A DNA stretch of 64,000 nucleotides from Pinisolibacter aquiterrae (lineage in GTDB: Bacteria; Pseudomonadota; Alphaproteobacteria; Rhizobiales; Ancalomicrobiaceae), in assembly GCF_019160155.1 (NCBI RefSeq), contig NZ_JAFNIH010000035.1:209101-273100 (forward strand), read 5' to 3'. The notes under the pieces are model-generated. The model did no database searches. It saw nothing but the letters and a program-made list of their open reading frames with translations, and was not told the origin of the DNA. The translations under genes were made by a program, and so were the position numbers. Of the stretch, positions 1-9,020 are shown in pieces; positions within the stretch are counted from its first letter, which is position 1; every line of letters begins with the position of its first letter.

Positions 1-135
1 AGGAGGATCGCCACCGCGACGGCGCGGGCACTCGGGCCCCGGCGCTCACCGTCGATCGCCGTCGGGTCCGTGGTCTTCGTCGTCCTGGTCTTCATCCGCT
101 CCACACTCGATGACTTCTTCACCCTCGGCGGATGA
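1..135 (+). CDS. C-terminal end of a probable membrane protein (partial)
   Basis: The reading frame that starts at base 1 is open to a TGA at 133-135 and encodes 44 residues. It contains a hydrophobic stretch (AVGSVVFVVLVFIRS) that looks like a last transmembrane helix, followed by a short polar tail. The rest of the gene lies outside the window, so neither family nor function can be named. Third positions are GC-rich, as in the neighbouring genes, which supports coding. It could still be a chance open frame. Confidence 0.4.
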   Translation, partial: RRIATATARALGPRRSPSIAVGSVVFVVLVFIRSTLDDFFTLGG

Positions 136-271
136 AATCGAGTGCAGAGTCTAGACGTCGAATTTCGGCGAAAACATGTGACAACCAATTGTAAATGAGC
201 CGGTCTATTTTGTTTCTTCTATTTCCGGTTCGTATCTTTTGTTGCATGGAGTGAGGCCGCGACTCTCACGT

Positions 272-2035
272 CTATTCCGCCGCGGCGGCTCCGGCGGGGC
301 GGCGGTCGTCGTTGGCGCCGTAGACGTGGCCGGGCAGGACCGCGCCGGAGGAGGCGGCATCGTTGCCGGAGGTGATCGCGCCGCCGGTCTCGCCCTCGGG
401 CGGGGCGCGCTCGATCAGTTCGGCGGCGCCCCAGGGCGACTGCTGGACCAGGGTGTAGCCGCGCGCGTTGAGGAGCGCGAGCGTGTCGGCGGAGAGCGCG
501 AAGGGCTCGTAGAAGACCTTGTCGGGCAGCCACTGATGATGGATGCGCGGCGCGTCGACCGCCTCGCGCGGCCGCATGCCGAAGTCGACGACGTTCAGGA
601 TCGTCTCCAGAACCGTGGTGATGATGCGCGACCCGCCGGGCGAGCCGACCACCAGGAAGACCCGGCCGTCGCGCGAGACGATGGTCGGCGACATCGAGGA
701 GAGGGGGCGCTTTCCCGCCGCGATGGCGTTGGTCGCGCCCTGGACGAGGCCGAACAGATTGGCGGCGCCGGGCTTCACGGTGAAGTCGTCCATCTCGTCG
801 TTGAGGAGGAAGCCGGTGCCGGGGGCGACCACGGCGGCGCCGAAGAGGCCGTTGATCGTATAGGTCACGGCGACGGCGTTGCCGGCGGCGTCGACGATCG
901 AATAATGGGTGGTCTCGAGCTTCTCGTGTGGCGGATCGCCGGGGCCGAGGCGATCGGAGGGGATCATGCCGGTGTCCTCGATGCGGGTGCGGATCGCCGC
1001 CGCGTAGTCCTTCGAGGTCAGGCGGGCGAGCGGCATGGTGACGAAGTCGGGGTCGCCGAGCAGCGTGTTGCGGTCGAGAAAGGCGTGGCGCATCGCCTCG
1101 ACCATGCGGTGGACGGTGTCGGCCGAATGCCAGCCCGACGCCTTCAGGTCCCATCCCTCGAGCACGTTCAGGATCAGGCACAACGTCACCCCGCCCGATG
1201 ACGGCGGCGGCGCGGAGAGGACGTCGAGACCGCGATAGCGGCAGCGGATCGGCTCGCGCTCGGCCGTCCGATAGGCGGCGAAGTCGCCGGTCGTGAGGGT
1301 GCCGCCGTGGACCGTCATCGCCACGTCGACGGCGCGGGCGATCTCGCCGCCGTAGAAGGCGTCGGGTCCGCCGGTGGCGATCGCCTCGAGGGTCGCGGCG
1401 AGATCGGTCTGGACGAGGCGGTCGCCGGGGGCGAGGGGGGCGCCGTCGGGCTTCAGGAAGATGCGCGCGGCTTCCGGGTCGCGGGCGAGGCGGGCCTTGC
1501 CGCGCGCGAGGATGTCGGTGTCGGCGCGGGTCAGCGTGAAGCCCTCGCGCGCCAGCCGGATCGCCGGGGCCATGACGCGGTCGCGCGGCAGGCTGCCCCA
1601 TTGCTTCAGGGCGTGATCGAGCCCGGCGACGGTGCCGGGGACGCCGCTCGCCCGCCAACCGTCGAGGCTCGCGCCCTTCACGACCTCGCCCTTCGGGTCG
1701 AGATACATGTCCGGCGTCGCCACCGCCGGCGCCTTCTCGCGGAAATCGAGGAAGCGCTCGGTGCCGTCGGCGAGTTTGAGCGTCATGAAGCCGCCGCCGC
1801 CGATGTTGCCGCAGCAGGGATCGACCACGGCGAGGGCGTAGCCGACGGCGACCGCCGCGTCGATCGCGTTGCCGCCGGCGGCGAGGATGTCGCGGCCGAT
1901 CTCGCTCGCCAGCCGATGGGCGGAGACGACCATGCCGCGCGTGCCTTCCACCGCCGGCGGCGAGGCGGCGAGGGCGGGGGCTGCGGCGAGCACCGCGACG
2001 AGGGCGGCGGCGAGGACGAGGCGGCGGCGAGGCAT
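272..2035 (-). CDS. ggt: gamma-glutamyltransferase (GGT)
   Basis: 587 residues, the usual length for bacterial GGT. An N-terminal signal peptide (about residues 1-23, ending ALAA) predicts periplasmic export. Known family chemistry: the proenzyme cleaves itself before a conserved Thr, which becomes the N-terminal nucleophile that transfers or hydrolyses the gamma-glutamyl group of glutathione. The TTHYSIVD motif is present, with the nucleophile at about Thr375, giving a large subunit of about 350 and a small one of about 213 residues. The later motifs PLSSMSPTIV and GSPGGSRI (oxyanion hole and gamma-glutamyl binding) are intact. The gene is monocistronic, and the small hydrolase gene at 2185 is divergent from it. 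No regulatory site was recognised in the 149-bp gap. Confidence 0.95.
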   Translation of the reverse strand: MPRRRLVLAAALVAVLAAAPALAASPPAVEGTRGMVVSAHRLASEIGRDILAAGGNAIDAAVAVGYALAVVDPCCGNIGGGGFMTLKLADGTERFLDFREKAPAVATPDMYLDPKGEVVKGASLDGWRASGVPGTVAGLDHALKQWGSLPRDRVMAPAIRLAREGFTLTRADTDILARGKARLARDPEAARIFLKPDGAPLAPGDRLVQTDLAATLEAIATGGPDAFYGGEIARAVDVAMTVHGGTLTTGDFAAYRTAEREPIRCRYRGLDVLSAPPPSSGGVTLCLILNVLEGWDLKASGWHSADTVHRMVEAMRHAFLDRNTLLGDPDFVTMPLARLTSKDYAAAIRTRIEDTGMIPSDRLGPGDPPHEKLETTHYSIVDAAGNAVAVTYTINGLFGAAVVAPGTGFLLNDEMDDFTVKPGAANLFGLVQGATNAIAAGKRPLSSMSPTIVSRDGRVFLVVGSPGGSRIITTVLETILNVVDFGMRPREAVDAPRIHHQWLPDKVFYEPFALSADTLALLNARGYTLVQQSPWGAAELIERAPPEGETGGAITSGNDAASSGAVLPGHVYGANDDRRPAGAAAAE

Positions 2036-2184
2036 CGGCGGATCCCGTGTCGGCGAAGGGAGGCGAGCCTAACCCGCCGAGGGGACGGGCGAAACCGGGC
2101 GGACGAAAACGCTTGCGTGATGAGGAGCCGGCTTCAAAGCCGGCGCCGGACATGGCAGGATCGCGGCCCAGCCGGAGCTCCCGA

Positions 2185-2739
2185 ATGATCGATCTCGACG
2201 CCGCCGTCCTCCTTCCCATCGACATGCAGAAGGCGATCGACCTGCCGGGCCGGCCGGCGCGCGGCAATCCGAAGCTCGACGAGAACGGTCTGAGGCTGCT
2301 CGCCCTTTGGCGGGCGCGCGGGCTGCCGATCATCCATGTCCAGCATGCCTCGGTCGAGCCGGACTCGTGGTTCCGCCCGGGCCACGCGGGCTACGACATG
2401 CGCCCCGGCTTCGAGCCGCGCGCGGGCGAGGGCCATGTGATCAAGTCGGTCAATTCGGCCTTCATCGGCACCGATCTCGATCTGAGATTGCGCCGGCTCG
2501 GGGCGAAGCGGGTGGTCTGTTTCGGCTGGGCCACCGACATGTGCGTCTCCACCACCATCCGCACCGGCGCCAACATGGGCTGGGAGATGGTGATGGTTCA
2601 CGACGCCTGCGACTGCAGCGATCTGCCGGACGTGCTGGGCCACGGGACGATCCCGGCGGCCGAGCTCCACCGCGCCCATGTGGCGACGCTGGCGGCGGAT
2701 TTCTGTAAGGTGGTGGGGGTGGACGCTCTTTCGGCATGA
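2185..2739 (+). CDS. isochorismatase-like cysteine hydrolase
   Basis: 184 residues from the ATG at 2185. The frame is open further upstream, but the family fold begins at this Met (MIDLDAAVLLPIDMQKAID). The catalytic triad of the isochorismatase/nicotinamidase family can be read directly: Asp13 in PIDMQ, Lys87 in VIKSVNSAF and Cys120 in TDMCVSTTIR. The fold is therefore an intact cytoplasmic amidohydrolase. The family acts on isochorismate, nicotinamide, N-carbamoyl amino acids, ureidoacrylate and others, and nothing here selects a substrate. It is divergent from ggt and lies 51 bp before a small unknown gene. Confidence 0.85.
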   Translation: MIDLDAAVLLPIDMQKAIDLPGRPARGNPKLDENGLRLLALWRARGLPIIHVQHASVEPDSWFRPGHAGYDMRPGFEPRAGEGHVIKSVNSAFIGTDLDLRLRRLGAKRVVCFGWATDMCVSTTIRTGANMGWEMVMVHDACDCSDLPDVLGHGTIPAAELHRAHVATLAADFCKVVGVDALSA

Positions 2740-2790
2740 CGGATCGACGAGGCGCCCGGGATCGAACGGGGTTCGATCGAGGAGGACCGC

Positions 2791-3174
2791 ATGCTGAGCG
2801 CCGAAGCGATTTCACAGGCCAAGACCGCGGTGGTCTATTCCAATCAGGCGCCGCCCCATCACGAAAGCGACGATTGCATTCGCATTGCCTACGAGTGGTT
2901 GGACGCTCAACTGAAGATCGCCAACAAATGTTCGAAGCGATATTCGCTCAAGCATCTCGTCGAGAAATGGGCCGGACGTTACGTCTCGCAGGCAGACGTC
3001 GACGTCGCCGCCTTTCTCCACCCCGACATTGCTGGGAAATACCCCCATTACAACTTTTCGGCTCAGTTGATGGAGCCGAACCTTCGGCGGCTCGAGGGGA
3101 TCGCCGAGGCTATGACGCAAATGAATTACAGGAAAGACTTCAGCCCCGGTCTCTATAAATATCACGAATCCTGA
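2791..3174 (+). CDS. hypothetical protein, 127 aa
   Basis: A GAGGAGG ribosome-binding site ends 6 bases before the ATG, which fixes the start. The protein is soluble, has no signal peptide or membrane segment, and has a central helical region (IAYEWLDAQLKIANK) followed by KRYSLKHLVEKWAGRYVS. It matches no family I recognise. Base composition is visibly lower in GC than in the flanking genes, with mixed third positions, which may mean recent acquisition. It stops 15 bp before the start of the VWA gene and is probably co-transcribed with it. Confidence 0.7.
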   Translation: MLSAEAISQAKTAVVYSNQAPPHHESDDCIRIAYEWLDAQLKIANKCSKRYSLKHLVEKWAGRYVSQADVDVAAFLHPDIAGKYPHYNFSAQLMEPNLRRLEGIAEAMTQMNYRKDFSPGLYKYHES

Positions 3175-3189
3175 GGAGCGGTGTTCTTC

Positions 3190-4365
3190 ATGTTCATCAC
3201 CTTCTTCACCGAACTGAAGTCTGCCGGAATTCCCGTTTCTTTGCGGGAGTATCTGACGCTCATGGAAGCGTTGGAGAAGGATCTCGCCGAGAAGCGGGTC
3301 GAGGATTTCTATCACCTCGCCCGGGTCTGTCTGGTCAAGGACGAGAAGTTCCTCGACAAGTTCGACCGCGTCTTCGGCGCCGTCTTCAAGGGTCTCGACC
3401 TGATGAGCGAGGCGACCGAGGCGGAGATCCCCGAGGAGTGGCTGAGAAAGCTCGCCGAGCGGTTTCTGACCGAGGAGGAGAAGGCCAAGATCGAGGCGCT
3501 CGGCGGGTTCGAGGCTCTGATGGAGACGCTGAAGAAGCGGCTCGAGGAGCAGAAGGGGCGCCATCAGGGCGGCAACAAGTGGATCGGCACCGCCGGCACC
3601 TCGCCCTTCGGCGCCTATGGCTACAATCCGGAAGGTGTGCGCATCGGGCAGGAGACGTCGCGCCACCGCCGCGCGGTCAAGGTCTGGGACAAGCGCGAGT
3701 TCAAGGATCTCGACGGTTCGGTCGAGCTCGGCACGCGCAACATCAAGGTGGCGCTCAAACGCCTGCGCCGCTTCGCCCGCACCGGCGCGGCCGATGAGCT
3801 CGATCTCGACGGCACCATCAAGTCGACCGCCGAACGGGGGTATCTCGACGTGAAGCTGCGCCCGGAACGGCGCAACGCGGTCAAGCTCCTGGTCTTCTTC
3901 GACGTCGGCGGCTCGATGGACGACCACGTCCGGGTCTGCGAGGAGCTGTTCTCGGCGGTGAAGACCGAGTTCAAGACCATGGAGTGGTTCTATTTCCACA
4001 ATTGTCTCTACGACTTCGTGTGGAAGAAGAACGATCGCCGCACCACGGAGAAGATCGACACCTGGTCGGTGCTGCACAAATATCCGTCCGACTACAAGGT
4101 GATCTTCGTCGGCGACGCGTCGATGTCGCCTTACGAGATCTCGCATCCGGGCGGGTCGGTCGAATATTGGAACGAGGAGGCGGGCGCCACCTGGATCGAG
4201 CGGGTGACGACGGTCTATCCGAAGACCGTCTGGCTCAATCCGACCACCGAGGACTGGTGGGGCTACACGCCCTCGATCGGCATGGTGAGGCGGCTGATGG
4301 GCGAGCGCATGTTCCCGCTGACCCTCGAGGGCCTCGACCGGGCGGCGCGCGAACTGGCGCGGTGA
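3190..4365 (+). CDS. CoxE-like von Willebrand factor A domain protein
   Basis: 391 residues from the ATG at 3190, which lies 11 bases behind GAGGAG; a GTG at 3181 is too close to that site. The N-terminal half (MFITFFTELKSAGIPVSLREYL) and central part match the VWA/CoxE family. The C-terminal VWA fold carries the degenerate MIDAS start FFDVGGSMDDH (DxGxS), followed by an intact-looking core. Members normally pair with a MoxR AAA+ ATPase to mature or insert metal into enzyme complexes. The best partner here is the MoxR gene at 13328-14173 on the other strand, about 9 kb away, so the usual operon is split. The enzyme it serves is not visible. Confidence 0.85.
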   Translation: MFITFFTELKSAGIPVSLREYLTLMEALEKDLAEKRVEDFYHLARVCLVKDEKFLDKFDRVFGAVFKGLDLMSEATEAEIPEEWLRKLAERFLTEEEKAKIEALGGFEALMETLKKRLEEQKGRHQGGNKWIGTAGTSPFGAYGYNPEGVRIGQETSRHRRAVKVWDKREFKDLDGSVELGTRNIKVALKRLRRFARTGAADELDLDGTIKSTAERGYLDVKLRPERRNAVKLLVFFDVGGSMDDHVRVCEELFSAVKTEFKTMEWFYFHNCLYDFVWKKNDRRTTEKIDTWSVLHKYPSDYKVIFVGDASMSPYEISHPGGSVEYWNEEAGATWIERVTTVYPKTVWLNPTTEDWWGYTPSIGMVRRLMGERMFPLTLEGLDRAARELAR

Positions 4366-4368
4366 GGC

Positions 4369-4881
4369 TCACGCGCTCGGATCGCGCATCCGCCGCACCG
4401 GGCCGCTCGGGGGAAGCGGCGCCAGCACGCGGTTGACCAGCACGCCGACGAGAAAGACGATCCCGCCCAGCACGACGGCGCCGATCGTCCAGATCAGCGC
4501 GAACCAGTCGATCGTGTCGGCCCAGGGCAGACCTTCGGCGACGCGGACGCGGATCGGGCTGCCGGCCGGCCACCGATCGACCAGCGCCTGCGAAATCGCG
4601 CGGTTGCCGCGATCGGTACCGGCGTTCATCGCGCCGACAAGGGCGACGTCGCCGCCACCGGGGGGCCAACGCACGCGGATGCGTGGCGCCCAGCGCGGGT
4701 TGCCGCCGACGTAGCCGGTGAGCACCACCTCCGAATCGGCGACCGTGGTCTCGGCCCGCTCCGCCAGCGAGGCGAGAGGGGGCGTGCCGCGCGTCGGCGC
4801 GCCGAGGAGGCCGACGACGAAGAACAAACCGCCGACGACGATGAAGACCCAGCGGAAGACGAAGAGTGTGACGCCCGTCAT
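4369..4881 (-). CDS. small two-helix membrane protein (DUF3592-like)
   Basis: 170 residues with an N-terminal helix (about residues 5-27, VFRWVFIVVGGLFFVVGLLG) and a second helix near residues 123-147 (WFALIWTIGAVVLGGIVFLVG). The roughly 90-residue loop between them is beta-rich and should be extracytoplasmic (SEVVLTGYVGG, WAPRIRVRW). The layout resembles DUF3592 proteins, whose function is unknown. It is convergent with the VWA gene, with 3 bp between stops, and is not part of an evident operon. Confidence 0.65.
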   Translation of the reverse strand: MTGVTLFVFRWVFIVVGGLFFVVGLLGAPTRGTPPLASLAERAETTVADSEVVLTGYVGGNPRWAPRIRVRWPPGGGDVALVGAMNAGTDRGNRAISQALVDRWPAGSPIRVRVAEGLPWADTIDWFALIWTIGAVVLGGIVFLVGVLVNRVLAPLPPSGPVRRMRDPSA

Positions 4882-4986
4882 TCTGTTCTCCCTCCGGCAG
4901 ATGGGAACACGGACGGCGGGGCGCGGTCAAACCCGGGCGGGTGCTTTCGCGGTTAGAGTGGGCGGACCCGAATCGGAGGACGACCC

Positions 4987-5772
4987 ATGAGCGAGACGAC
5001 GAACCCGGCGGATCGCGGGGCCGGCCCCCGCGTGTTGGTGATCACCGCCTACTACAAAGAGGATCGGGCGCTGATCGAGCGGACGATCCGTTCGGTCGCC
5101 GGTCAGACCGCGAAGGCGGCCGGCGTGGTGGTCGATCACATGCTGGTCGCCGACGGCTTCCCGCAAGACTGGATCGACGGCGCCGGCGTGCGCCATCTTC
5201 GTCTCGACCGGGCGCACGGCGATTACGGCAACACGCCGCGCGGGGTGGGCTCGTTGCTCGCGATCTCCGAGGGCTACGACGCGATCTGTTATTGCGACGC
5301 CGACAATTGGTACGAGCCGAACCACGTCGAGGCCTGCCTCAAGGCGGCGGAGGCGGTCGCCGACGTCGATTACGTGATCGCGCGGCGGACGATGCGGCGG
5401 CCGGACGAGAGCGTGATCCCGATCGGCGACGAGCCGATCCGCAGCCACGTCGACACCAACTGCTTCTTCTTCCTGCCCGGCGCCTTTCACATGATCCATC
5501 ATTTCGCGGCGATCCCGAAGGCCCTGTCGGGGATCGGCGACAGGGTCTTCTACGCGGCGCTGCAGAAGGCGCAGTTGAAGGCGGTGGCGCTGGCGCAGCC
5601 GACCGTCGCCTACCTGTGTCTCTGGATCCCGATCTATCGGGCGATCGGCGAGACGCCGCCGGAAGGGGCGAAGCCCGCCGTCGATCATTCCGGCGCCGAT
5701 CGCTACATCGCGACGCTCACGCCGCGCGAGAAGGTGATCCTGTCGCGGCTGACCGGGCTGCCGTTCGGCTGA
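4987..5772 (+). CDS. GT-A type glycosyltransferase (GT2-like)
   Basis: 261 residues with no membrane segment. The N-terminal nucleotide-binding strand (RVLVITAYYKEDRALIERTI) is followed by the metal-binding CDADNWYEPNHV motif near residue 102, in the place of the DxD of GT-A enzymes. A GGAGGAC sequence precedes the ATG. The gene is convergent with a HAD-family hydrolase 19 bp downstream, an association common in glycan loci. Donor and acceptor cannot be read from sequence. It lies 14 kb from the flagellin-linked glycosyltransferases and is not closely similar to them. Confidence 0.8.
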   Translation: MSETTNPADRGAGPRVLVITAYYKEDRALIERTIRSVAGQTAKAAGVVVDHMLVADGFPQDWIDGAGVRHLRLDRAHGDYGNTPRGVGSLLAISEGYDAICYCDADNWYEPNHVEACLKAAEAVADVDYVIARRTMRRPDESVIPIGDEPIRSHVDTNCFFFLPGAFHMIHHFAAIPKALSGIGDRVFYAALQKAQLKAVALAQPTVAYLCLWIPIYRAIGETPPEGAKPAVDHSGADRYIATLTPREKVILSRLTGLPFG

Positions 5773-5791
5773 GCGGGTCGGCCGGGGCGGC

Positions 5792-7285
5792 TCAGAGCGC
5801 CACGCCGTGGGCGCGCGATTCCGCCATGACGCGGGTGTCCTCCTCGACATGGCTCTCGGCGAAGAGATCGAACAGCTTCTTCTGACCGCACAGTTGGCGG
5901 TAGAGCTCGAGGCAGGTGGCGACTATCGCCTCGTCGTCGAGGGCGAAAGCGTCGTCGAGGCGATGGCGGCGCGAGATCTCGAGCGCCTTCATGAAGGTGT
6001 CGCGCTGCTCGGCGATCGCGGCGAGGGTGGCGGCGTTCCGGGTCTCCGGGGCGAGACGCGGGGCGAAACCGCCCTCGAAGGCGATCACGTCCTCGACCAT
6101 GCCGTGGCCGGCGTAATTGGCCATCTCGAAATGGCGATTGTCGAATTCGCCCATCTCGGGCGTGATCATCGCGGTGACGGCGCAGGCGCTTTCGGGCGGG
6201 GTGGCGACGCCGGCCGATTGCGGCCGCACCTTGTGGATGAAGAACACCTCTTGGCCCTCGCGTCCGAGCGCCGGCATCAGCCGGGCGAGCGAGGCGCCGG
6301 TGCCGCAGATGTCGGCGACCACGGCGCCGGGGGCGAGGGCGTCCTCGACATAGGCCAGGTAGTCGGGCGAGGCGCGCATGCGGGCGAGGCGGCTCGTCAG
6401 GAGATAGCGCGGCTCGATCGCGGTGCCGGTGCGGCGCAGGATGTCCGAGAAGGCGTGGATCCACAGATTGCAGTCGCGCGCCGAGAACAGCACGCGAGGG
6501 ACCTCCAGCGCCAGGGCGCGGCGGGCGAGCACGATGCTCGACAGATAGAGTAGTGGGAAATTGAGTCCGGCCTGGACCAGTTGCAGCAGGCGGTGGCCGG
6601 GCGTCGTGGTCCAGGTGGCGAGCCGGGTCTCGCGGGCGACGAGGGCCAGATCGCGCAGGCCCCGGTCGAGCAGGATGCGCTCGATCGGCGAGGGGACGGA
6701 GGCGGTGGTGTGGCGCGCGGGAACGCCGTGCGCCTTGGGCGAGGCGACGTCGGAATGGGCGTTGTCGCCGAGGTGTTCCTCGATCGTCACGCGTTCCTTC
6801 AGTTTCGGCCAGATCCAGCCGTGGTGCTTGCCGGCGGAGGTCACCACCAACCCGACCTCGCGGGAGAAGCCGGCGCGCGCGAGCAGGCCACGGATGGCGG
6901 TCGCCGGCAGATACATGTCGGAGACCAGCAGGTCGCCGTCGCGCACCGCGGCGATGTTCTGGGCGATCGGGATCGCGGTATCGAGTTCGAGCTCGATCTC
7001 GAGCGCCTTCATCGCCGCGACCACGTCGGCCTCGAGGCCGAGATCGCGGCCGAGTTCGGCATAGACGTCGTCGAGCGTGTAGGGGCGGCCGGCGACACGG
7101 GCTTCGGCCTTGCGGCGGCGATCGACGAAATCGGCGATGCCGGCCTTCTCGCCGAGGGCCTCGAAGACGCGCCAGGGCTCGTGGCAGCGCCGGGCGATCA
7201 GGGTGTCGAAGACGTCGAAGGTGCGAACGGTCGGACGATCGGCGGCCTCGGCCGGTGCCGTCGTCTCGCGTGTCGGTTCGGTCAT
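5792..7285 (-). CDS. HAD-superfamily hydrolase of the large glycan-locus type
   Basis: 497 residues from the ATG at 7285. The N-terminal half holds the HAD motifs in order: FDVFDTL (motif I nucleophile Asp near residue 23), LLVSDMYLP (motif II), the motif III Lys in SAGKHHGWIW and LGDNAHSD (motif IV). The C-terminal 250 residues include a Rossmann-like segment (GAVVADICGTGASLARLM) not found in simple HAD phosphatases. Proteins of this architecture occur in polysaccharide loci beside glycosyltransferases, but their substrate is unknown to me. The phosphatase chemistry is inferred from the motifs. Confidence 0.8.
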   Translation of the reverse strand: MTEPTRETTAPAEAADRPTVRTFDVFDTLIARRCHEPWRVFEALGEKAGIADFVDRRRKAEARVAGRPYTLDDVYAELGRDLGLEADVVAAMKALEIELELDTAIPIAQNIAAVRDGDLLVSDMYLPATAIRGLLARAGFSREVGLVVTSAGKHHGWIWPKLKERVTIEEHLGDNAHSDVASPKAHGVPARHTTASVPSPIERILLDRGLRDLALVARETRLATWTTTPGHRLLQLVQAGLNFPLLYLSSIVLARRALALEVPRVLFSARDCNLWIHAFSDILRRTGTAIEPRYLLTSRLARMRASPDYLAYVEDALAPGAVVADICGTGASLARLMPALGREGQEVFFIHKVRPQSAGVATPPESACAVTAMITPEMGEFDNRHFEMANYAGHGMVEDVIAFEGGFAPRLAPETRNAATLAAIAEQRDTFMKALEISRRHRLDDAFALDDEAIVATCLELYRQLCGQKKLFDLFAESHVEEDTRVMAESRAHGVAL

Positions 7286-7424
7286 GATCGCAGCCCCTTC
7301 GGTCTGGGGCGGGCGACGAATCACACCCGCTCGGGCGGAGGGTACGCCATTCGGCCGGGTCGACGCGAAAGCGGGGCGATTCGGCGCGGCGTCCGACCGG
7401 GTCAGGCCGCCGCGCCGAGAGGGT

Positions 7425-7850
7425 TCAGGTGCGCAGCACCAGCACCGAGCACGGGGCGTGGCGGACGATCTTGGCGGCGTTGGAGCCGAGCAGATAGGTC
7501 GACATCACCGGGCGATGCGAGCAGACGACGATGGCGTCGGCGCCCCAGTCCGTCGCCTCGTCGATGACCTCGTGATAGACCGAGCCGGTGCGCATCACGA
7601 TCGAGAGCTTGTCGGCCGGGATGCCGGCGGTCGAGCCGAGGCCGCGGACGCGGGAATCGGTCTCCTTCTCCAGCGCCACCTCGTAGTCGGCCGGCAGCAG
7701 CTCGGAGACGTAGCCGTTCATCACCGGCAGGACCGCGATCAGGCGCACTTCACCGCCGGCCTGGGCGGCGAGATTGGCAGCCGCCTCGACGGCCGGCTTG
7801 GCGAAGTCGATTTCACTGGGGTCGACCGGAACGACGATCTTCTTGAACAT
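7425..7850 (-). CDS. universal stress protein (UspA family)
   Basis: 141 residues from the internal ATG at 7850 (MFKKIVVPVDPSE), which has an AGGAGAG site just upstream; an in-frame start at 7943 would add 31 residues of arginine-rich non-family sequence. The single USP domain shows the beta1 strand KKIVVPVD and the C-terminal GADAIVVCSHRP and GSNAAKIVRHAPCSVLVLR segment, the G-rich ATP-binding loop region. USPs are cytoplasmic dimers induced by starvation, oxygen or redox stress; the particular role cannot be deduced. It stands alone. Confidence 0.9.
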   Translation of the reverse strand: MFKKIVVPVDPSEIDFAKPAVEAAANLAAQAGGEVRLIAVLPVMNGYVSELLPADYEVALEKETDSRVRGLGSTAGIPADKLSIVMRTGSVYHEVIDEATDWGADAIVVCSHRPVMSTYLLGSNAAKIVRHAPCSVLVLRT

Positions 7851-7982
7851 GCGGGTACTCTCCTCCTCGGCCCATGGGCGGCTCTCGCGCCGCCGTCTCG
7901 GGCGATCCGACGACCTCGATAGACTCCGACCAAAGTCGCGCATTGCGAGAGGTCAAGCAAGTCGTTCCGAGATGGCAGCTCT

Positions 7983-9020
7983 TCATGGAGCGGGGGGCTC
8001 GCCGACCTTGCCGAAGGTGGCCGTGCGGGTCAGTTCGCTCATCATGTCGGAGAAGGCCGGGCGCGGCAGCGCCGCCCAGGGCAGGGGGCGCACGACGTCG
8101 AGGGCGGCGAGGCCGAGACGCGCCGTCAGGAGGCCGTTGACGACGCCCTCGCCGAGCTTGGCGGAGAGGCGGGCCGCGAGGCCCTGCCCGACCAATTGCT
8201 GAACCAGCGTGTCGCCGAGCGCCATGCCGCCGGTGACGCCGAGATGGACGAAGATGCGGCCGACGAGGCGCAGGAAGCCGAGGCTGCCGGGGCGGCCGCC
8301 GTAGAGATCGGCGAGGCGGCGCATCAGGCGCAGGTTCTCGAAGGCGACATAGGCGATGTCGACGAGGGCGCGCGGGCTGATCGCGGTGACCACCGAGACC
8401 CGCTTGGCGGCGTCGAGAATCAACGTGCGCGACAGGGCATCGAGCCCGCCCATCAGCTCTCGCTCGGCGAGGTGGACGAGGTCGCGGCCGTCGACCACCT
8501 CGGCGCGATGGGCAGCCAGCGCGGCGCGGGCACGGGCGAGGTCGGGACGGTCGCGATAGAGGGCGTCGAGATCGGCGACGAGTCCGGGCACGGCGAGGCG
8601 GTCGTCGCTCGCCAACACCAGGGCGGCGCGGTCGCGCAGGTGCTCGACCCGGGAGAGACGGCGCAGGCCCACGACCTCGCGCACGGCGATGGCGAGGAGC
8701 GCCAGGAGGGCGAGGGCGAGGAAGCCGACGCCGACCCAGCCGAGCCATTCGGCGCGAGCCCAGAGGTCGGTCAGCAGGCGGTCGATCGCGAGCCCCAGCG
8801 CCAGCGAGATCAGGCCGCCGAGGCCGGCGAGGAAGAGCTTGCGCCAGGGCAGGGTCCGCGACGGCGGCAGCACCGTCTCGATCGGAGCCTCGGGGGGCGG
8901 CTCGACACCGGGGATGATCACGGTGCGAGTGCCGAAACGGGTCGAGGCGCTCTCGGGGGCGACCACGACGTCGGGATCGTCGACGCGGAAGGCGCGGGGA
9001 CGGCGGGGGGCGTCGCTCAT
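7983..9020 (-). CDS. ycjF: YcjF/TIGR01620 family membrane protein (DUF697)
   Basis: 345 residues. After a Pro-rich cytoplasmic tail come two adjacent transmembrane helices (residues about 64-84 and 94-112, WLGWVGVGFLALALLALLAI). The C-terminal DUF697 domain includes ISPRALVDIAYVAFENLRLM and glycine-rich amphipathic helices. The family always accompanies the YcjX GTP-binding protein, and here its start codon overlaps the ycjX stop (ATGA). It probably forms an inner-membrane complex with YcjX under envelope or heat stress, but the biochemical role is unknown. Confidence 0.9.
   Translation of the reverse strand: MSDAPRRPRAFRVDDPDVVVAPESASTRFGTRTVIIPGVEPPPEAPIETVLPPSRTLPWRKLFLAGLGGLISLALGLAIDRLLTDLWARAEWLGWVGVGFLALALLALLAIAVREVVGLRRLSRVEHLRDRAALVLASDDRLAVPGLVADLDALYRDRPDLARARAALAAHRAEVVDGRDLVHLAERELMGGLDALSRTLILDAAKRVSVVTAISPRALVDIAYVAFENLRLMRRLADLYGGRPGSLGFLRLVGRIFVHLGVTGGMALGDTLVQQLVGQGLAARLSAKLGEGVVNGLLTARLGLAALDVVRPLPWAALPRPAFSDMMSELTRTATFGKVGEPPAP

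Noticed and set aside
219..2333. A 704-codon open frame on the minus strand that overlaps ggt in another frame
   Set aside because: Arg/Pro-rich translation without any fold signature; it is a shadow of the real ggt frame produced by high third-position GC.
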